NCBI GenBank assembly: GCA_963971425.1
Contig: OZ020515.1
Coordinates: 35,227,856-35,291,855, forward strand
Length of the DNA stretch: 64,000 nucleotides
DNA from: Bryoerythrophyllum caledonicum
Lineage: Eukaryota > Streptophyta > Bryopsida > Pottiales > Pottiaceae
Direction: 5' to 3'
Shown here: one piece after another, positions 11,523 through 22,299 of the stretch
Layout of the letters: every line of letters begins with the position of its first letter
Numbering within the stretch: position 1 is the stretch's first letter
Made by a program: the position numbers and the translations under genes
Notes under the pieces: model-generated
The model's database searches: none
The model's input: the letters and a program-made list of their open reading frames with translations, nothing else
What the model was told of the DNA's origin: nothing

Positions 11523-12653
11523 TTATTTATTTGGGCATCCAGTGATGGCACATTTTGGAACCCCTACATCCATACCTATCCATTTGCAGTACCTGTCTAT
11601 TTTGTTAATTTGTATTTTTATGGCGTTGATTTTGTTGGTTATGGCCGCAAGGTCGTCCGCGTATGCCGTGGAGTTGATGGTGGTTTGTGATGTCCGGGAT
11701 GTGTATCCATTGTTGCCTCTATCTAGCCATCTAAGTAGTGGTTCTAGGAATATAAAAAATAAATATGGGCTTAGGGTATCTCCTTGTATTGTTCCCCTTT
11801 GGATGGCTATGGGTTTAGTTTTACCAAAGTGTTCTCCTATGTAGGAAGTTGAGGATTCGGAGTAAATATTTCCCACTAGTGCGGTGGCATCTTTGGGGTA
11901 TCCAAGGTCCGTCATTATGGCTAAAAGTCTAGCGTGGTCAATAGAACCGAAGGCATTTTTAAAGTCGACATACAATACAAATATGTCTTGGTTTGTAAAT
12001 CTTGCATCTTCTAATGCGGCTATTATTGTTTGGATTTGTCTAGCGGTGCTTCTTTCTGCGCGGAATCCTTCTTGACTATCATGCAGTATTTTATGTTTTT
12101 CGCCATATGATGATAGTATTGGTGTGAATGTGCTCGTAAATAGTTTATAGATGGTATTGGCTAGTTCGATGGGTCTATGGTTCGGTAGCATGGATGGATC
12201 TCCTTTTTTGTATAGTAGGATCGTTGCACTTGTTTTCCATGAAGTGGGGATTTGTCTTTGTTTGTAGCAGTGGAAGAAGAAGAGGTTTAGTAGTTTGTGG
12301 AACCTTGGGGGCATATTTTTTAGGATAGAGTTTGGTATGCGGTCCGGTCCGAGGGCTTTGTTATTTCCTAGGTTACGTAGGCATGAGTCATATGTAGCTT
12401 GTTTAAAGTATGTGTGTAGTGGGATTTCCGGGTCTCCTCTTGTTTCTAATGTGAATCCATCTAGGTCATGCCATGGATATTGTCGTACTGCGCATGTGCA
12501 TGTAGTCCGGTGGTCCGGTTGATAGTTGCATGTGTTTACCGTAGGTGTGTTGTTTTTTGTTTGTTGGTTAAATATTTCGTTTGCAATGTCTTCTGGGCTA
12601 GTTAGTATATTGTTATATTGATCGATGATGCAGTCTAATGGTGGGGACTCCAT
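11523..12653 (-). pseudogene. LINE reverse transcriptase domain
   Basis: This 376-codon minus-strand frame carries the ordered RT blocks: NKALGPDRIPNSILKN, 'TILLYKKGDPSMLPNHRPI', 'DSQEGFRAERSTARQI', 'LYVDFKNAFGSIDHA' (first catalytic Asp), 'IQRGTIQGDTLSPYLF' and 'TAYADDLAAIT' (YADD catalytic box). The catalytic motifs are intact, but the frame is cut off from the rest of the polyprotein by frameshifts on both sides, so no full-length product is expected. RNA-templated DNA synthesis at the nicked target is the family role. Confidence 0.92.
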
Positions 12654-12968
12654 ATTTTTGAATATTCTTCTGTTTATTTTCTTGGGGCTAGTTTCATATA
12701 ATTGTCTGTATTTGGAGATGGCTTTTCGAATGTTTTCTTAGGTATGTTTGGTGGTGATTTTTCGGGCTTGTATGTTGGCATTTTTTGCAATTAATGCTAT
12801 GTCATTTATCCATGTGTCGTGAGGTAGGTGTATGGAGGGTGGATTAGGGATTTGTGTGTGTTGAAGGTTTTGGAGTTCGTTGAGAATAGGGTGGTTTCGC
12901 CATTGGGGGTTGTTATTTACGATTCTTATGGTTTTTCGTATGGTGTGGTAAATGGTTAGATGTTGTTT

Positions 12969-13853
12969 CTATGTTTTAGATAGTTTCCGAGGTAAATATT
13001 CACCTTGTTGTGATGTTCGATTTGTCATTTGTGGTATGGGTTGGGCTTTGCAAGTTTGTTCAATTGTATTGGATATGTTGTTGATGAGTGTATCTAGGGT
13101 GTGACAAGCTTCTTGCCATTGTGTTTGGGAAAGATGATTATTGGATTCCAATTCGTTTATTAGGGAGTCAATGCGTAGTGAGTTTTCCTCAAAGAATTTT
13201 GTGTTGAATAATTCTATGTTGTTTTGTGGGATGGGGTTGAGGATACGTATGTGGTCATTATTTATGTTGGTCGGCGTACGATTTATAAATGTGTTGTTTG
13301 GGATGTGGAGTTGTATAGGTGAGTGATCGGAGTTCAGATGAATGTTATTATTTGTTGTGGAGGTAAATGTCGTATGGTTAGTTGCACGGACGTAGAATCC
13401 ATCAATTAGGCTCCAGTTGTTATAGTTATATCCTCCATGTCTAAAGTATGTAGTGTTTGTGGGAATATAATTGAAGTTTAGATTTTCAGTAAATTGTTTC
13501 CATTGTAGGTCTAGTATTTGTGGTGGTGTGTGTTGGTTTCCGTTTTGTTTACCTATGAGGGCAACGTTTTTGTTTCTTGTACCTATGAGTCCCCATAGGT
13601 TGCCCTCATAGTCATACAAGAAACTAATTTTTGTGTCTACCTATGAGGACTTCGGGGTGTTGGTTTTTGTTTCTTGTATGACTATGAGTGCTGGTGGTGT
13701 GTTAGTGTGTATAATTATGTTTTGTAGGTTTAGGAGCGCTGTGTTTAGGGATGAGGCATTCCATGTTATTATGCTTGTGTTGTTGTTGTTCGTATGTGGG
13801 TTGTGGTTTTGGGGTGGGATGTAGTTTGGTGGTGGGGGTGTGTGAGTGGCCAA
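12969..13853 (-). pseudogene. LINE AP-like endonuclease, broken
   Basis: The N-terminal piece (13853-13641) contains SIITWNASSLNTALLN followed by PPALIVIQETKT, the first two conserved blocks of exonuclease/endonuclease/phosphatase nucleases (the catalytic Asn and Glu). The C-terminal piece (13619-12969) contains 'SLIDGFYV' and 'LNSDHSPIQLHI', the Asp and the SDH block with the catalytic His. The middle of the domain is missing, and short direct and inverted repeats around 13560-13690 suggest an internal deletion or rearrangement. Its role would be first-strand target nicking. Confidence 0.8.
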
Positions 13854-13989
13854 AGTGGGCCCTCACTTTTTTTTCTTCATTTTTTCGAGTTTTTGATAGT
13901 ATTAACCCAATTTTAGTTAAAATAGTGGTCAAACCGTCTATTAAAGTCAAAATTCCTAGAGTAATAGGCCTAGTGCCATGATGCGACAC

Positions 13990-14620
13990 TATGTTCCTAT
14001 TTTTTTCCTCTTTCCTACTAATATGCTTGGAAGTGTAGTGGAAGTGGAGTGGGAATGAAGAGAAAGATAAAAAAGGGAAAGAAAAGTCCTTGGAAAATGA
14101 CTAAAATTTGAGAAATGGGACAAAAATTATGGGAAATATTGGGAGAGTGTCTCCTAGCAGGTAGAAGTAGTGGTAACATTTCTAGAATTTTCCGAGTTGA
14201 ATTGCTATTTTATTGTAGGGTTTGACTAGTGGATCGACGGGTTGACCGTTCGGGAAAAATACTTAGGAACCTTCAAGAATGCTAAGAAAATTTAGGTAGA
14301 CTAATTAGGGTGCTGGGAGTCCAGCTATGTGGTTAGTTTTTGAAGCTATAAGTAAATTGCAAATCAACAGTAGATAGTACTAGATCTAGTGTAATAGTCT
14401 TTAAAAGATCAAAAGAAAAAGAAAAAGGAAAAAAGAAAAAGAAGGGGAAGTAGTTGGATGTGCTTCTCCATGCACATGCCACATGATCATTCTTGCCACC
14501 ATGGATTTAATTTTAGGGAAGTTTGTCAGGAGCAAAGCGGCGAATTAATGCGTGATAAACTAAAAACATGCAAAGACGGCTGTAAGAAGCCAATTCTGCA
14601 ATTCGGTGAGAGGTTATGGG
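13990..14620. other. No gene seen
   Basis: AT-rich DNA without a convincing reading frame. An A-rich purine tract occurs at 14405-14450. Confidence 0.4.
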
Positions 14621-14827
14621 CTGCCTCATTAAGGTAAGCCAGTCTGGTCAGGGAAAAAAAAGGGAAAAAAAAGAGAAAGGGATAAAAAAGAGAAAGGGAA
14701 AAAAAAGGACCGGGCCAGGCGGAATTCCTGGGAGCGAGGGAGCTGGAGAGCTGTGTGTGTTTTTTTTTTTTGCGAGCTCTGTGGAGAGAGGCGCGCATCT
14801 GGGCGCGTGAAGGAGGATCGCGGGGGG
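14621..14827. other. Low-complexity A/G tract
   Basis: Runs of AAAAAAGGGA repeat from 14655 to 14710 and a T-tract lies at 14760. No gene is apparent. Confidence 0.5.
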
Positions 14828-14993
14828 GTAGCTCGCGGCTGCGTGGGAGGAGCTCCTGCGAGCAAGGGGGTTGGGAGACCCTGTTTTTTTTTTAAGGAAG
14901 ACTGTTGTTTTTGGAGAGATAGCACCGGGTGTGCGAGAGGCACCTGTGAGTGAGTGTAGCTAGCGGCTGCATGGGAGGAACTCTTGCGAGCAG
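14828..14993. repeat. Direct repeat pair abutting the hAT left end
   Basis: A 39-bp segment starting GTAGCTCGCGGCTGCGTGGG at 14828 recurs, with about 5 mismatches, at 14956, and the second copy runs straight into the hAT terminus at 14991. The first copy is also followed by 'CAAGGGGGTTGGGAG', faintly like the hAT terminus. The pair could reflect an earlier insertion or a tandem duplication of target DNA. Confidence 0.7.
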
Positions 14994-15003
14994 GGTTGTC
15001 ATA
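14991..15003. repeat. hAT left terminal inverted repeat
   Basis: CAGGGTTGTCATA, matched perfectly and inverted at 27391-27403. The motif CGGACGGG starts a few bases inside and repeats to about 15080. Confidence 0.85.
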
Positions 15004-15171
15004 ACGGACGGGTTGAGGTGATCGGACGGGACAACCGGACGGGCGGTCCGGACGGCACGGACGGACGGTTCGGACGGATTGCCCGAAGTGCGCCCAGTAA
15101 TTTTTGGCAAGTAAGAAATTTTTACTGTGATCGCCACGTCACATACGGACGTGTCACGCCACCGTGGCACT

Positions 15172-15262
15172 AGGGCGGGGACGTCTCCATGAGGGGCGGG
15201 GACGTCACAATGAGGGGCGGAGACGCCTCCGCTGGGGCGGGGACGTCCCCGCCCCTCATGTA
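15172..15262. repeat. Palindrome cluster A (left subterminal)
   Basis: Four variants of GGGCGGRGACGTCYCCGCCC, partly half-sites, lie inside the left end. The last copy (15234-15255) is a complete palindrome. Same motif as clusters B-E. Confidence 0.85.
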
Positions 15263-15502
15263 GGCGTCCACACCCCTGCATCGTTGAGCGGATAGGCCTT
15301 AATGTCTGGAAGCAAAATCTGTTTATTACATTAAAAAGTAATACGATAAAGCAACAATTCCCTAATCCCATACTTCCAAACCAAGTAATATCTTGTAGTT
15401 ATCTAAGAAACCTTTTTCTCTCCTAGCTTCTTCTATGAATTATCACAACTCTCTTGATTTCGCATACATATATGTAGTTACTTTTCTTGTCCTTTAATTA
15501 TT

Positions 15503-18500
15503 CTAACGGCCCGATCTGCGCACTCCTTCGGTGGACGGGCCACCCATAATCGCATCTCGAAGGACGATATCATCATCATCTGGTTCCTCATCGCAATCTG
15601 GACGGTTGTCATCATCAACTCCTTCACTGCTCTCATCTGAGAATTCTCCATTGCTATTATCCGTAGTCCAAAAGCCCTCTATTTCTGAGTTGTCATTGCG
15701 AAGCTCGACGACTGTTTCACCATCGCAACGCGAGCGTCTGAATCTCTTTTGTCGATGTGCGTGAGGATCATCGCCGTCGGAATTTATGGTTGGGCCGCTG
15801 GTAGGACGAATTTCTCGATTCGGAACAACAAATGCCGGAGTTGTTGAAGAGCGTCCTGGAACATACGTGTCCAAAAACGGTTGTACAACCACGTTCGGAT
15901 CTCGTGCCCCTATTCCAAGGAGGGGACGTCTACGATGCCTTGAGGAGGATGCTTCGCCGTTGTTTCTTCCTTCACGGCCTCTAGCCGCTCCACGGCCTCT
16001 AGACCCTCCACGAGCATTAGTCCTTGCACTCGGTTGTATATATTGACCCATTGGATGAAGAGGCGTCCTTGTAGCGGCCAAAGGGGGTCTGCCATTTCTG
16101 GTAGTAGTAGCGGAAGTGTTTAGACCCATCCCCTCAACGCCTACACTTCGTTGAAAAGGTCCATACATGGCATTCGCCGTTCTAGGAGAAGAGGAATTCC
16201 GGGAAGGCGGCGTTGGTACATTCTGGTCATTGATAACCGTAGGCAACACCACAACCGGAGATGGTTGTGGCTCAAGGTCCTCTGTGAATGCAAAAGCATC
16301 ATCGGGGTCTACATATTCCGGGTCAAAACGCTTTCGCTGATTAACAACCCTTTCATTTCTTCGAGTCGTCCCTACAATTGTTGTGTTTACAACATTTGCG
16401 TTAGAGTCTCCTTGAACGACTCCAGTGCTATGAAATGATGCACCCATTGCAATAGGGCTCTCTTGGCCATACCGGTTTTCAACCGATGCTTGGTTGTTTC
16501 GAGTCGCAGTATTTACTGCGTTCTCTCCCGCTCCGTTGTTGTCGCCATCTCCATTTCCACCACCATAGTCTGATGGGGAATTGTCCTCGTCGCGAACATT
16601 CCCGACATTGCCCCCCCCCGTTTCAGGCTCTTCAAGGTAAGTCACATTTCGGATGTCGCTCTCAGAGGAAGTAGACAAAGGTTGCACTTCATGAATGCCC
16701 TCATTTTGATGAAAATGAGGCGAAGGACTGCGACGAGGACTTTGATTCCAAGGTCCCCAACGACCTTGAGCCAATTCTTCTTCCACATCGTCATCATCTC
16801 CGTAATAGTTTCTCGTTTCCTCAAGATGATCGGCGCCTTCCGCCCAAAGATTAGGGTGTCCACGGTACTCCAGCGGAGTGCGGGGAGTTGCCATATTGTG
16901 CTCCTCCTCTTCCTCGGCTATCAACACATCAAATTCACGATTAGGTTCACCCACCGGGACCGGCCCTAGGGCATCTGGGTCGGAATCCTCCGAGTGAATA
17001 TTCGCATCGTACCATCGAACAGGATCGGCCCCCGGTCTTTGTTGAAGGCATTGGCTATTGGTATAAATATACACCAATGACGCAGCCTTTTCTGCCGCTA
17101 ATCGATTTCGGCTCTTGTTGTGGACAAACGAGTACATACTCCAATTTCGTTCGCAAGAGCTAGCTGAACACGTAAGGGCTAGAATACGAACAACTATTTT
17201 AGACAATGCCTTGTCTACGATCCTGGCCCACCATTGGTGGAGTTGAAGCTTTGTCTGGCGGATGTCAGATGCCTCGGTAGGGCCATATGGTCCTGTGCCC
17301 TCCTCGTACTGTGTTAACTCATATTGGACGTCCTCATATGAGACTTCCAATAGCTCCATTATTTTGCGAACAACCCGATTCAATGCTCTTTGTGCGATTC
17401 CGTCAGCCCTAAGCGCCACATTATCCTTGAGGTACGGATTCAAAAGAGCCCCGGCATAGTGAACATCGGTAAAAACCATTTGCCATCGGGCATCAAAAGA
17501 TTGCTCAAGAGTGGATGCTATGTCAGCTCGTAGAGTAAAGGGTGACTCTCTCAAAGAGTACACGTGTTCTCGCAAATTATGCATCACGAGCCACGCACGA
17601 CCCATGGCTGGTTCGCAGCCATCAAACACACGCAATGCCTTCAAAACATCCCCAGTCATGTGCACGTAATTCTGACATCGTTGCCAAAAGGCCATATCTT
17701 CGATGGTGAGGACCACATTACGCGCTGCGGTTGCTGCTTGCTCTCCATTTTGTTCGTTCCGTAGGGTTGCAATGTAGTTTACAACACGGGGGTGGTCTTT
17801 CAACTGCTCCAACACTCCTTTGAGTCGCACCAATCGATCCAACATAAGGAAATTACAAGCAAAGCGGATTTCAGTGGGCACTGCAATATGCAGGTTTGGA
17901 CTCAACTCACGAAGTGTTCCCATTGTCGAATGGTGGTTTCCAATATATTTGCACAATTTCTTTGCCCTCTCTATTAAATCTTTAAATTCTTGGACCTTCG
18001 CCCAATCTTCCAACATGAGATCCAATGCATGTGCCATGCACCCCTGCTTGTGAATGTGCGGGTATGTGAGAATAATATCATCCGTCGCTCCAAGCATGTT
18101 GGGAGCATTGTCTGTACAAATCTGTGTCACATTCTCGGAACCTTCTCAATGTAAACTTTCACTTGGTCCGCTATATACCGCATGGACTTCTTCTCACCAC
18201 TGGTGTCTATGCTCCCCAAGAATACGTCACCAGTGGGGCACGACATCATTAAATTCATGAGGGGCCTCCGATGGACATCATTCCAACCATCCGTGCACAT
18301 CGACACCCCATAATTCTTGATGGCAAAACCAACTTTGGCTTCAATCTCTTTCTCAATTTGCAACCTCTTAGGTTCAATCAATCTAGTCCTCAACTGGTGA
18401 TATGTAGGAGGAGTGTACTCAAACTTTGCCACAGATGTCGCCCTCACTGCATCGATGAACGCTTGATTTCGCGCCACATTAAAAGGCACATTCGCTTGAT

Positions 18501-19031
18501 AGAAAAAACTTGCCCACTTCTCATCAAGTTCCTTCCTCTTTGCAATGTTAAAAGCATCAAGCATCCGTTGTTGATGTAGTTGCTCAGATCTAGTGGAATT
18601 CGAGGCGGTAAGACCACCTCACACATGTTCGCGGTCGTTTCCTTCAGAGAGATTAGGCACTCCTTCCTGAGGCCCACTTGTTACCCCACCCGCCACATTA
18701 TTTTGAGCATCGGATTGGCTTGAAGTGTCAATAGTTGGTGCCCTCGATGGACCACCCGGGCCTGAATCTCCGCCATTCATGTCCCCGCCCGTCATTTGTT
18801 GCGGAACAATGTTTCCACAATTGGCAAATCGACTTCGCACATAGGGAGGTAGGCTACGACAAATCGACCTCTCTGACTTGGCGCCGTATCCAAAGTGAGC
18901 GAACGCACGTTCACGTTTGTAGCTAAAAGTGTAGTTACAGAAACACAACTCACTTTGCCCCCGTTGTCACCAAAATTGTACCAAGGTTCCCATTCTTTTG
19001 TTTGCTTCCTTTGACTTCCCATTGCATTCAC
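15503..19031 (-). pseudogene. hAT transposase with long disordered C-terminal tail, broken
   Basis: The minus-strand gene starts near 19031 (MNAMGSQRKQTKEWEPWYNF). Domains in order: BED zinc finger ('CFCNYTFSYKRERAFAHFG' then 'CRSLPPYVRSRF'), a helical DUF659 part ('GVSMCTDGWNDVHRRPLMN', 'TQICTDNAPNMLG'), and a hAT dimerisation block ('SASSCERNWSMYSFVHNKSR'). Three lesions are visible: a frameshift inside the BED finger near 18945, an in-frame TGA at about 18610, and a frameshift near 18140 just before the second DUF659 block. After the dimerisation block, where most hAT transposases stop, the frame runs on for about 500 residues of acidic, Ser/Asn-rich and RGR-rich, probably disordered sequence. 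The gene is inactive as read here. Confidence 0.9.
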
Positions 19032-19277
19032 GGCTTATGCCAAATAATGTGCAAGTCCCGTCTAAGCCAAAATCCGGAGCTAGTTATAGTATAGAATCAG
19101 GTGAAAATGTGAGGTCTGATAGCGCTGGTGCAATGCTTGAACCAATTTTTACATCACCTCAGCCGCACACCAGTGCCGCCTGCCACCCAAGTAGACTCGC
19201 AAGGAGCTCAAATTGAATTGAGGTCCAAGGGATAGAGGCCAAGGTGACAAGCGTGAGGACAATCGGCCCTCCCCGAA

Positions 19278-19286
19278 CCTTTTATA
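19278..19286 (-). promoter_or_regulatory. Candidate TATA box for hAT transposase
   Basis: On the minus strand the sequence reads GTGTATAAAAGGTTCGGGG, about 250 bp upstream of the first transposase codon and just downstream of palindrome cluster B. Position and sequence fit a core promoter. Confidence 0.5.
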
Positions 19287-19320
19287 CACGAGCCAAGAAC
19301 GGGTGGGACCTGAAGTGCCA

Positions 19321-19518
19321 AGGGCGGGGACGTCTCCGCCCTGCCCTGTTGTGGGAAGACGTTCCCGCCCCTGCCGGGTAAGGGCGGGGACGTCTCCGCC
19401 CCTCCCGGGTAAGGGCGGAGACGTCCCCGCCCCTTCACGGGTAAGGGCGGGGACGTCTCCGCCCCACCAGGGCAGGACGGAGACGTCCCCGGCCTTACTT
19501 GGGCAGGGGCTGGGACGT
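19321..19518. repeat. Palindrome cluster B (upstream of transposase)
   Basis: Six or so copies of GGGCGGRGACGTCYCCGCCC separated by TGCCCGGGTAA-like spacers. Several are perfect palindromes. The array sits immediately upstream of the transposase TATA box. Confidence 0.9.
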
Positions 19519-19757
19519 CTCCCCAACCTAGGAGAAGGAGGCCTTTGGGGCATTTTGGGTGCTTAGGCACTCCTCCTCTCCATGAGGAGGGTGGAGGTTT
19601 TAATATAGGGTACCTTATTTTTGGTTCCGACAAGATTGCGACGCACTTAAAATTAGACGCAGGTTATGTCTACGAAGGAAGGCTTTCGGGAAAGTACTAC
19701 TTTTGTCCTTTGACCGCATGCTCTCCAATAATGAACACCTTTATTAGCTCCCTAATA

Positions 19758-20015
19758 AACCAAGTAGTGGATAGCATGGGAGCTATGCAAGTCCCCATCC
19801 ATAACGGGTAGTGTAAGCTTCTAGTAGAATGTAATGTGCAAGTTCTCTAAATATATAATTTAAACACAATTGCCCCACAAAAGATTAGGAATGTACCACA
19901 TACCATGAAAGCAAAAAAATAAACCAAGTAGTGGATAGCATGGGAGCTATGCAAGTCCCCATCCATAACGGGTAGTATAAGCCTCTAGTAGAATGTAATG
20001 TGCAAGTTCTCTAAA
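19758..20015. repeat. About 95-bp direct repeat pair
   Basis: The segment AACCAAGTAGTGGATAGCAT through AATGTGCAAGTTCTCTAAAT occurs at about 19758 and again at about 19921, differing at only a few positions. A shorter third match (AGCATGGGAGCTATGCAAG) lies at 21846. The AGCATGGGAGCTATGC core is itself nearly palindromic. Confidence 0.85.
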
Positions 20016-20126
20016 TAAATTGTACCATTACAAACAAAAAGGATATTTAAAACCATATAATGTTTAGAGCAAAAGTATTGTTCACAAAATTGATTTGCTA
20101 CGTCCTAAACCTTTAAACACTCCTAG

Positions 20127-20783
20127 TCAATAGTAACGTTGGTGAAGGGCTCGTTTGGTCCTCCTCAGCCTACCACGTGCTTGTGCCTTTTCGCTCGCGA
20201 CTTGGACGTGGGTTCCGTCGGAGTCATCATCTACACTTGACGTGTTAGTATCATAGCTAGGTGTGTCGTCCATCACAGTCATGAACTTGCCCAATCCACC
20301 TTCCGGATACTTGCGCCATCCCATTGGAATTATTCCATTTTCAGGGCGAGGAATTTTTACCTTCCCCGGCATCGACTTCAAAGTGGACCAATCCACTATC
20401 TTGCCCAACTTCACCTCCGCATGAACACCCCGCGCAATGAAGAGATTTACTTCGTTGCGTTTGACGAATGGGACGTCATGCAACACCTGGTAAACTTCGA
20501 TGCATCGGTTTTTAAACGCCTCGTCGATGCAATGTTTCAAGTTTGCCTTGTGGAGGCGCCGGTGATAGTTGTGTCGCACCTCTGGGAAAGCCTTGTCGAT
20601 GTGGCACCACTCGATGTAGTTCGAGCAATCATCAAAACTCCATGGCTCCACTACGTCCTCCCAACTTCCAAAAGCCAACTTCTCGGGATTTCGAAGAACG
20701 TGCAACCGCTTCCGATGGGCGTTCCCTGCTCTTGCACGGGTCTTGTCACGCTCCTCCTTGGCCAATTGTCCGGATGAAGACAT
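20127..20783 (-). CDS. Unknown conserved-domain protein, short paralogue
   Basis: The first ATG of the frame is at 20783, giving about 218 residues. From residue 10 to about 150 it closely matches the N-terminal part of the gene at 22300-24585: shared blocks include KRLHVLRNPEKLAFGSWEDV, 'NYIEWCHIDKAFPEVRHNY', 'FKNRCIEVYQVLHDVPF' and 'ARGVHAEVKLGKIVDWSTLK'. It ends in an Arg-rich tail and lacks the coiled coil and RING of its larger relative. I do not recognise the domain; Arg/Lys-rich ends and the conserved Trp, Cys and His are what can be seen. Its frame is intact, and it lies between palindrome clusters B and C. It probably arose by tandem duplication within the element. Confidence 0.65.
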   Translation of the reverse strand: MSSSGQLAKEERDKTRARAGNAHRKRLHVLRNPEKLAFGSWEDVVEPWSFDDCSNYIEWCHIDKAFPEVRHNYHRRLHKANLKHCIDEAFKNRCIEVYQVLHDVPFVKRNEVNLFIARGVHAEVKLGKIVDWSTLKSMPGKVKIPRPENGIIPMGWRKYPEGGLGKFMTVMDDTPSYDTNTSSVDDDSDGTHVQVASEKAQARGRLRRTKRALHQRYY

Positions 20784-20932
20784 GGTGTGCACGTGTGAAT
20801 GCAAAATTCTGGCGTGGATGGATGAATGAGACCTCGCACAACGCCCACATCCAGCTCAATGAAGAGATGGTGGATAGGAGTATGCGAGGTGGGGACAAAT
20901 GAGGTCCCCCTCCATTAAAATAGTAATCCGGT

Positions 20933-21112
20933 GGAGCGGAGACGTCTCCGCCCCTGCCTAGGTATGGGGCGGAGACGTCCCCGCCCCTGCCTTGGTAGGA
21001 ACGGAGACGTCCCTGCCCCTGCCAGGTATGGGGCGGAGACGTCCCCGCCTCTGCCCGGGTATGGGCGGAGACGTCTCCGCCCTACCAGGGCAGGGCGGGG
21101 ACGTTTGCTTGT
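20933..21112. repeat. Palindrome cluster C
   Basis: About six copies of GGGCGGRGACGTCYCCGCCC with CTGCCNGGTATG spacers, located 150-330 bp upstream of the gene that starts at 20783, the same arrangement as cluster B. Confidence 0.9.
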
Positions 21113-21399
21113 AAATTGGGGGGGGGGTTCGTCCTCACAAAACTTTCCAAGGAGGCGTTTGAGGCCACTCTTGCTTGGCCGAGGCACTCCTCATCTCCAT
21201 GAGGCGGGTGCACAATTAAATATGGGCTGATTTATTTTTGGTTCCGACAAGATCCTAATGCACTTAAAATAACATGCAGATTATGTCTCTCCCTAGTTCT
21301 AGGGAGGAAGGCGAAATGGAAAGTACAACTCTTGTACTTTGACGGCATGCTCTCTAATAAGGAACAACTTTATTAGCTCCCTATTAGTTTTGGAGCAAA

Positions 21400-22049
21400 C
21401 ATAAGAGTGTAGAAAATTATTTCCTTCCAAATTAAAAAAAAAATTCCATGTCTTTAGTGGAAAATAACGCTTCAACTCAAGTCAAAGATTTTCACATATT
21501 GCCAAAAATATAACGGGCAAGGTACAAAAAACAAAAACGTCTTACCACATAAAACTTAGAGATTTTAACTTTTTATACTTTTGATTTTTTCCACAACAAT
21601 ATGTGGTGTAGACCTTCATATTGACCATAAATATACATCAATCTAAAACATATCAAGTATCTAAAAACTAAAATGTTACTTGCCCATTTTTTAGCTTCCA
21701 CTACCAGCATAGTTGACTTGAATAAGGTACACCCTTTTTCTACCTCTAACAATTGGTGTATAAGGAACTAACATCATCCTAAACTACCATTAGTAATGGA
21801 ATTAGGCCTTATCTAGTGCAAAAATTTGATACCAAGCAGTGAATAGCATGGGAGCTATGCAAGCCTTTCAATCCGTGTGGTTAAAATTTATGAAATTTTG
21901 TGGGGACATTAACAAAGAAGTATTTATTGTGATCCTACGGTTAGATGTAGAAATAAAAAGGTTTTGTCTCCCTTATTAGGCATTATACTATAGCCGGGCA
22001 ATTTTGAAGTGTTTTTGGTGCAAAAATGCCTTGGTCCTTTAGGAATTAA
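21400..22049. repeat. AT-rich block related to the TTAA elements at 57 and 61 kb
   Basis: Shared phrases with 56765-57694 (same strand) and 61384-62325 (opposite strand) include 'CAACAATATGTGGTG', 'TTTTTCTACCTCTAACAATT', 'AACTAACATCATCCTAAACT', 'TGCAAAAATTTGATAC' and the terminal 'GGTCCTTTAGGAATTAA' at 22032. This is a diverged copy of the same family, nested in the hAT. The left boundary is not clear. Confidence 0.7.
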
Positions 22050-22299
22050 AAATGTTTGGAGGTTTAAAACTTGTTCTCACCATTTTTTTTAATACAAACG
22101 CACAAATCCTTATGAGGCTTAAGCACATCCATAATCACACAGATTAACACCACTATTATCAAGTAGAATGTAGACAGTACTATTCATGTATTTTTTAGTA
22201 TCCATAATGTGATACGAAAATGGGAAAATACATTAAACGCTAAAAGATGAAGCATTGTAAGAAAATTGTCTCTTGACACCGCAAAAATAAAAAATACAC
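22050..22299. other. Spacer downstream of the RING gene
   Basis: AT-rich sequence following the stop codon of the minus-strand gene. No feature seen. Confidence 0.4.

Larger units (their letters stand above)
7352..13853 (-). mobile_element. Decayed LINE with APE, RT, RNase H and PD-(D/E)XK-like domains
   Basis: Read on the minus strand, the order is: AP-type endonuclease pieces (13853-12969), reverse transcriptase (12653-11523), post-RT region (11314-10169), a region ending in the start of RNase H (9985-9113), and RNase H plus zinc finger plus a PD-(D/E)XK-like domain (8992-7682), then a 3' tail. Frames are interrupted at several places, so this copy is dead. Having both an N-terminal APE and a C-terminal restriction-like endonuclease is the signature of the Dualen/RandI clade described from Chlamydomonas. 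A separate gag-like ORF1 is not visible. The 5' boundary is uncertain; the last recognisable element sequence is near 13853. Confidence 0.85.
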
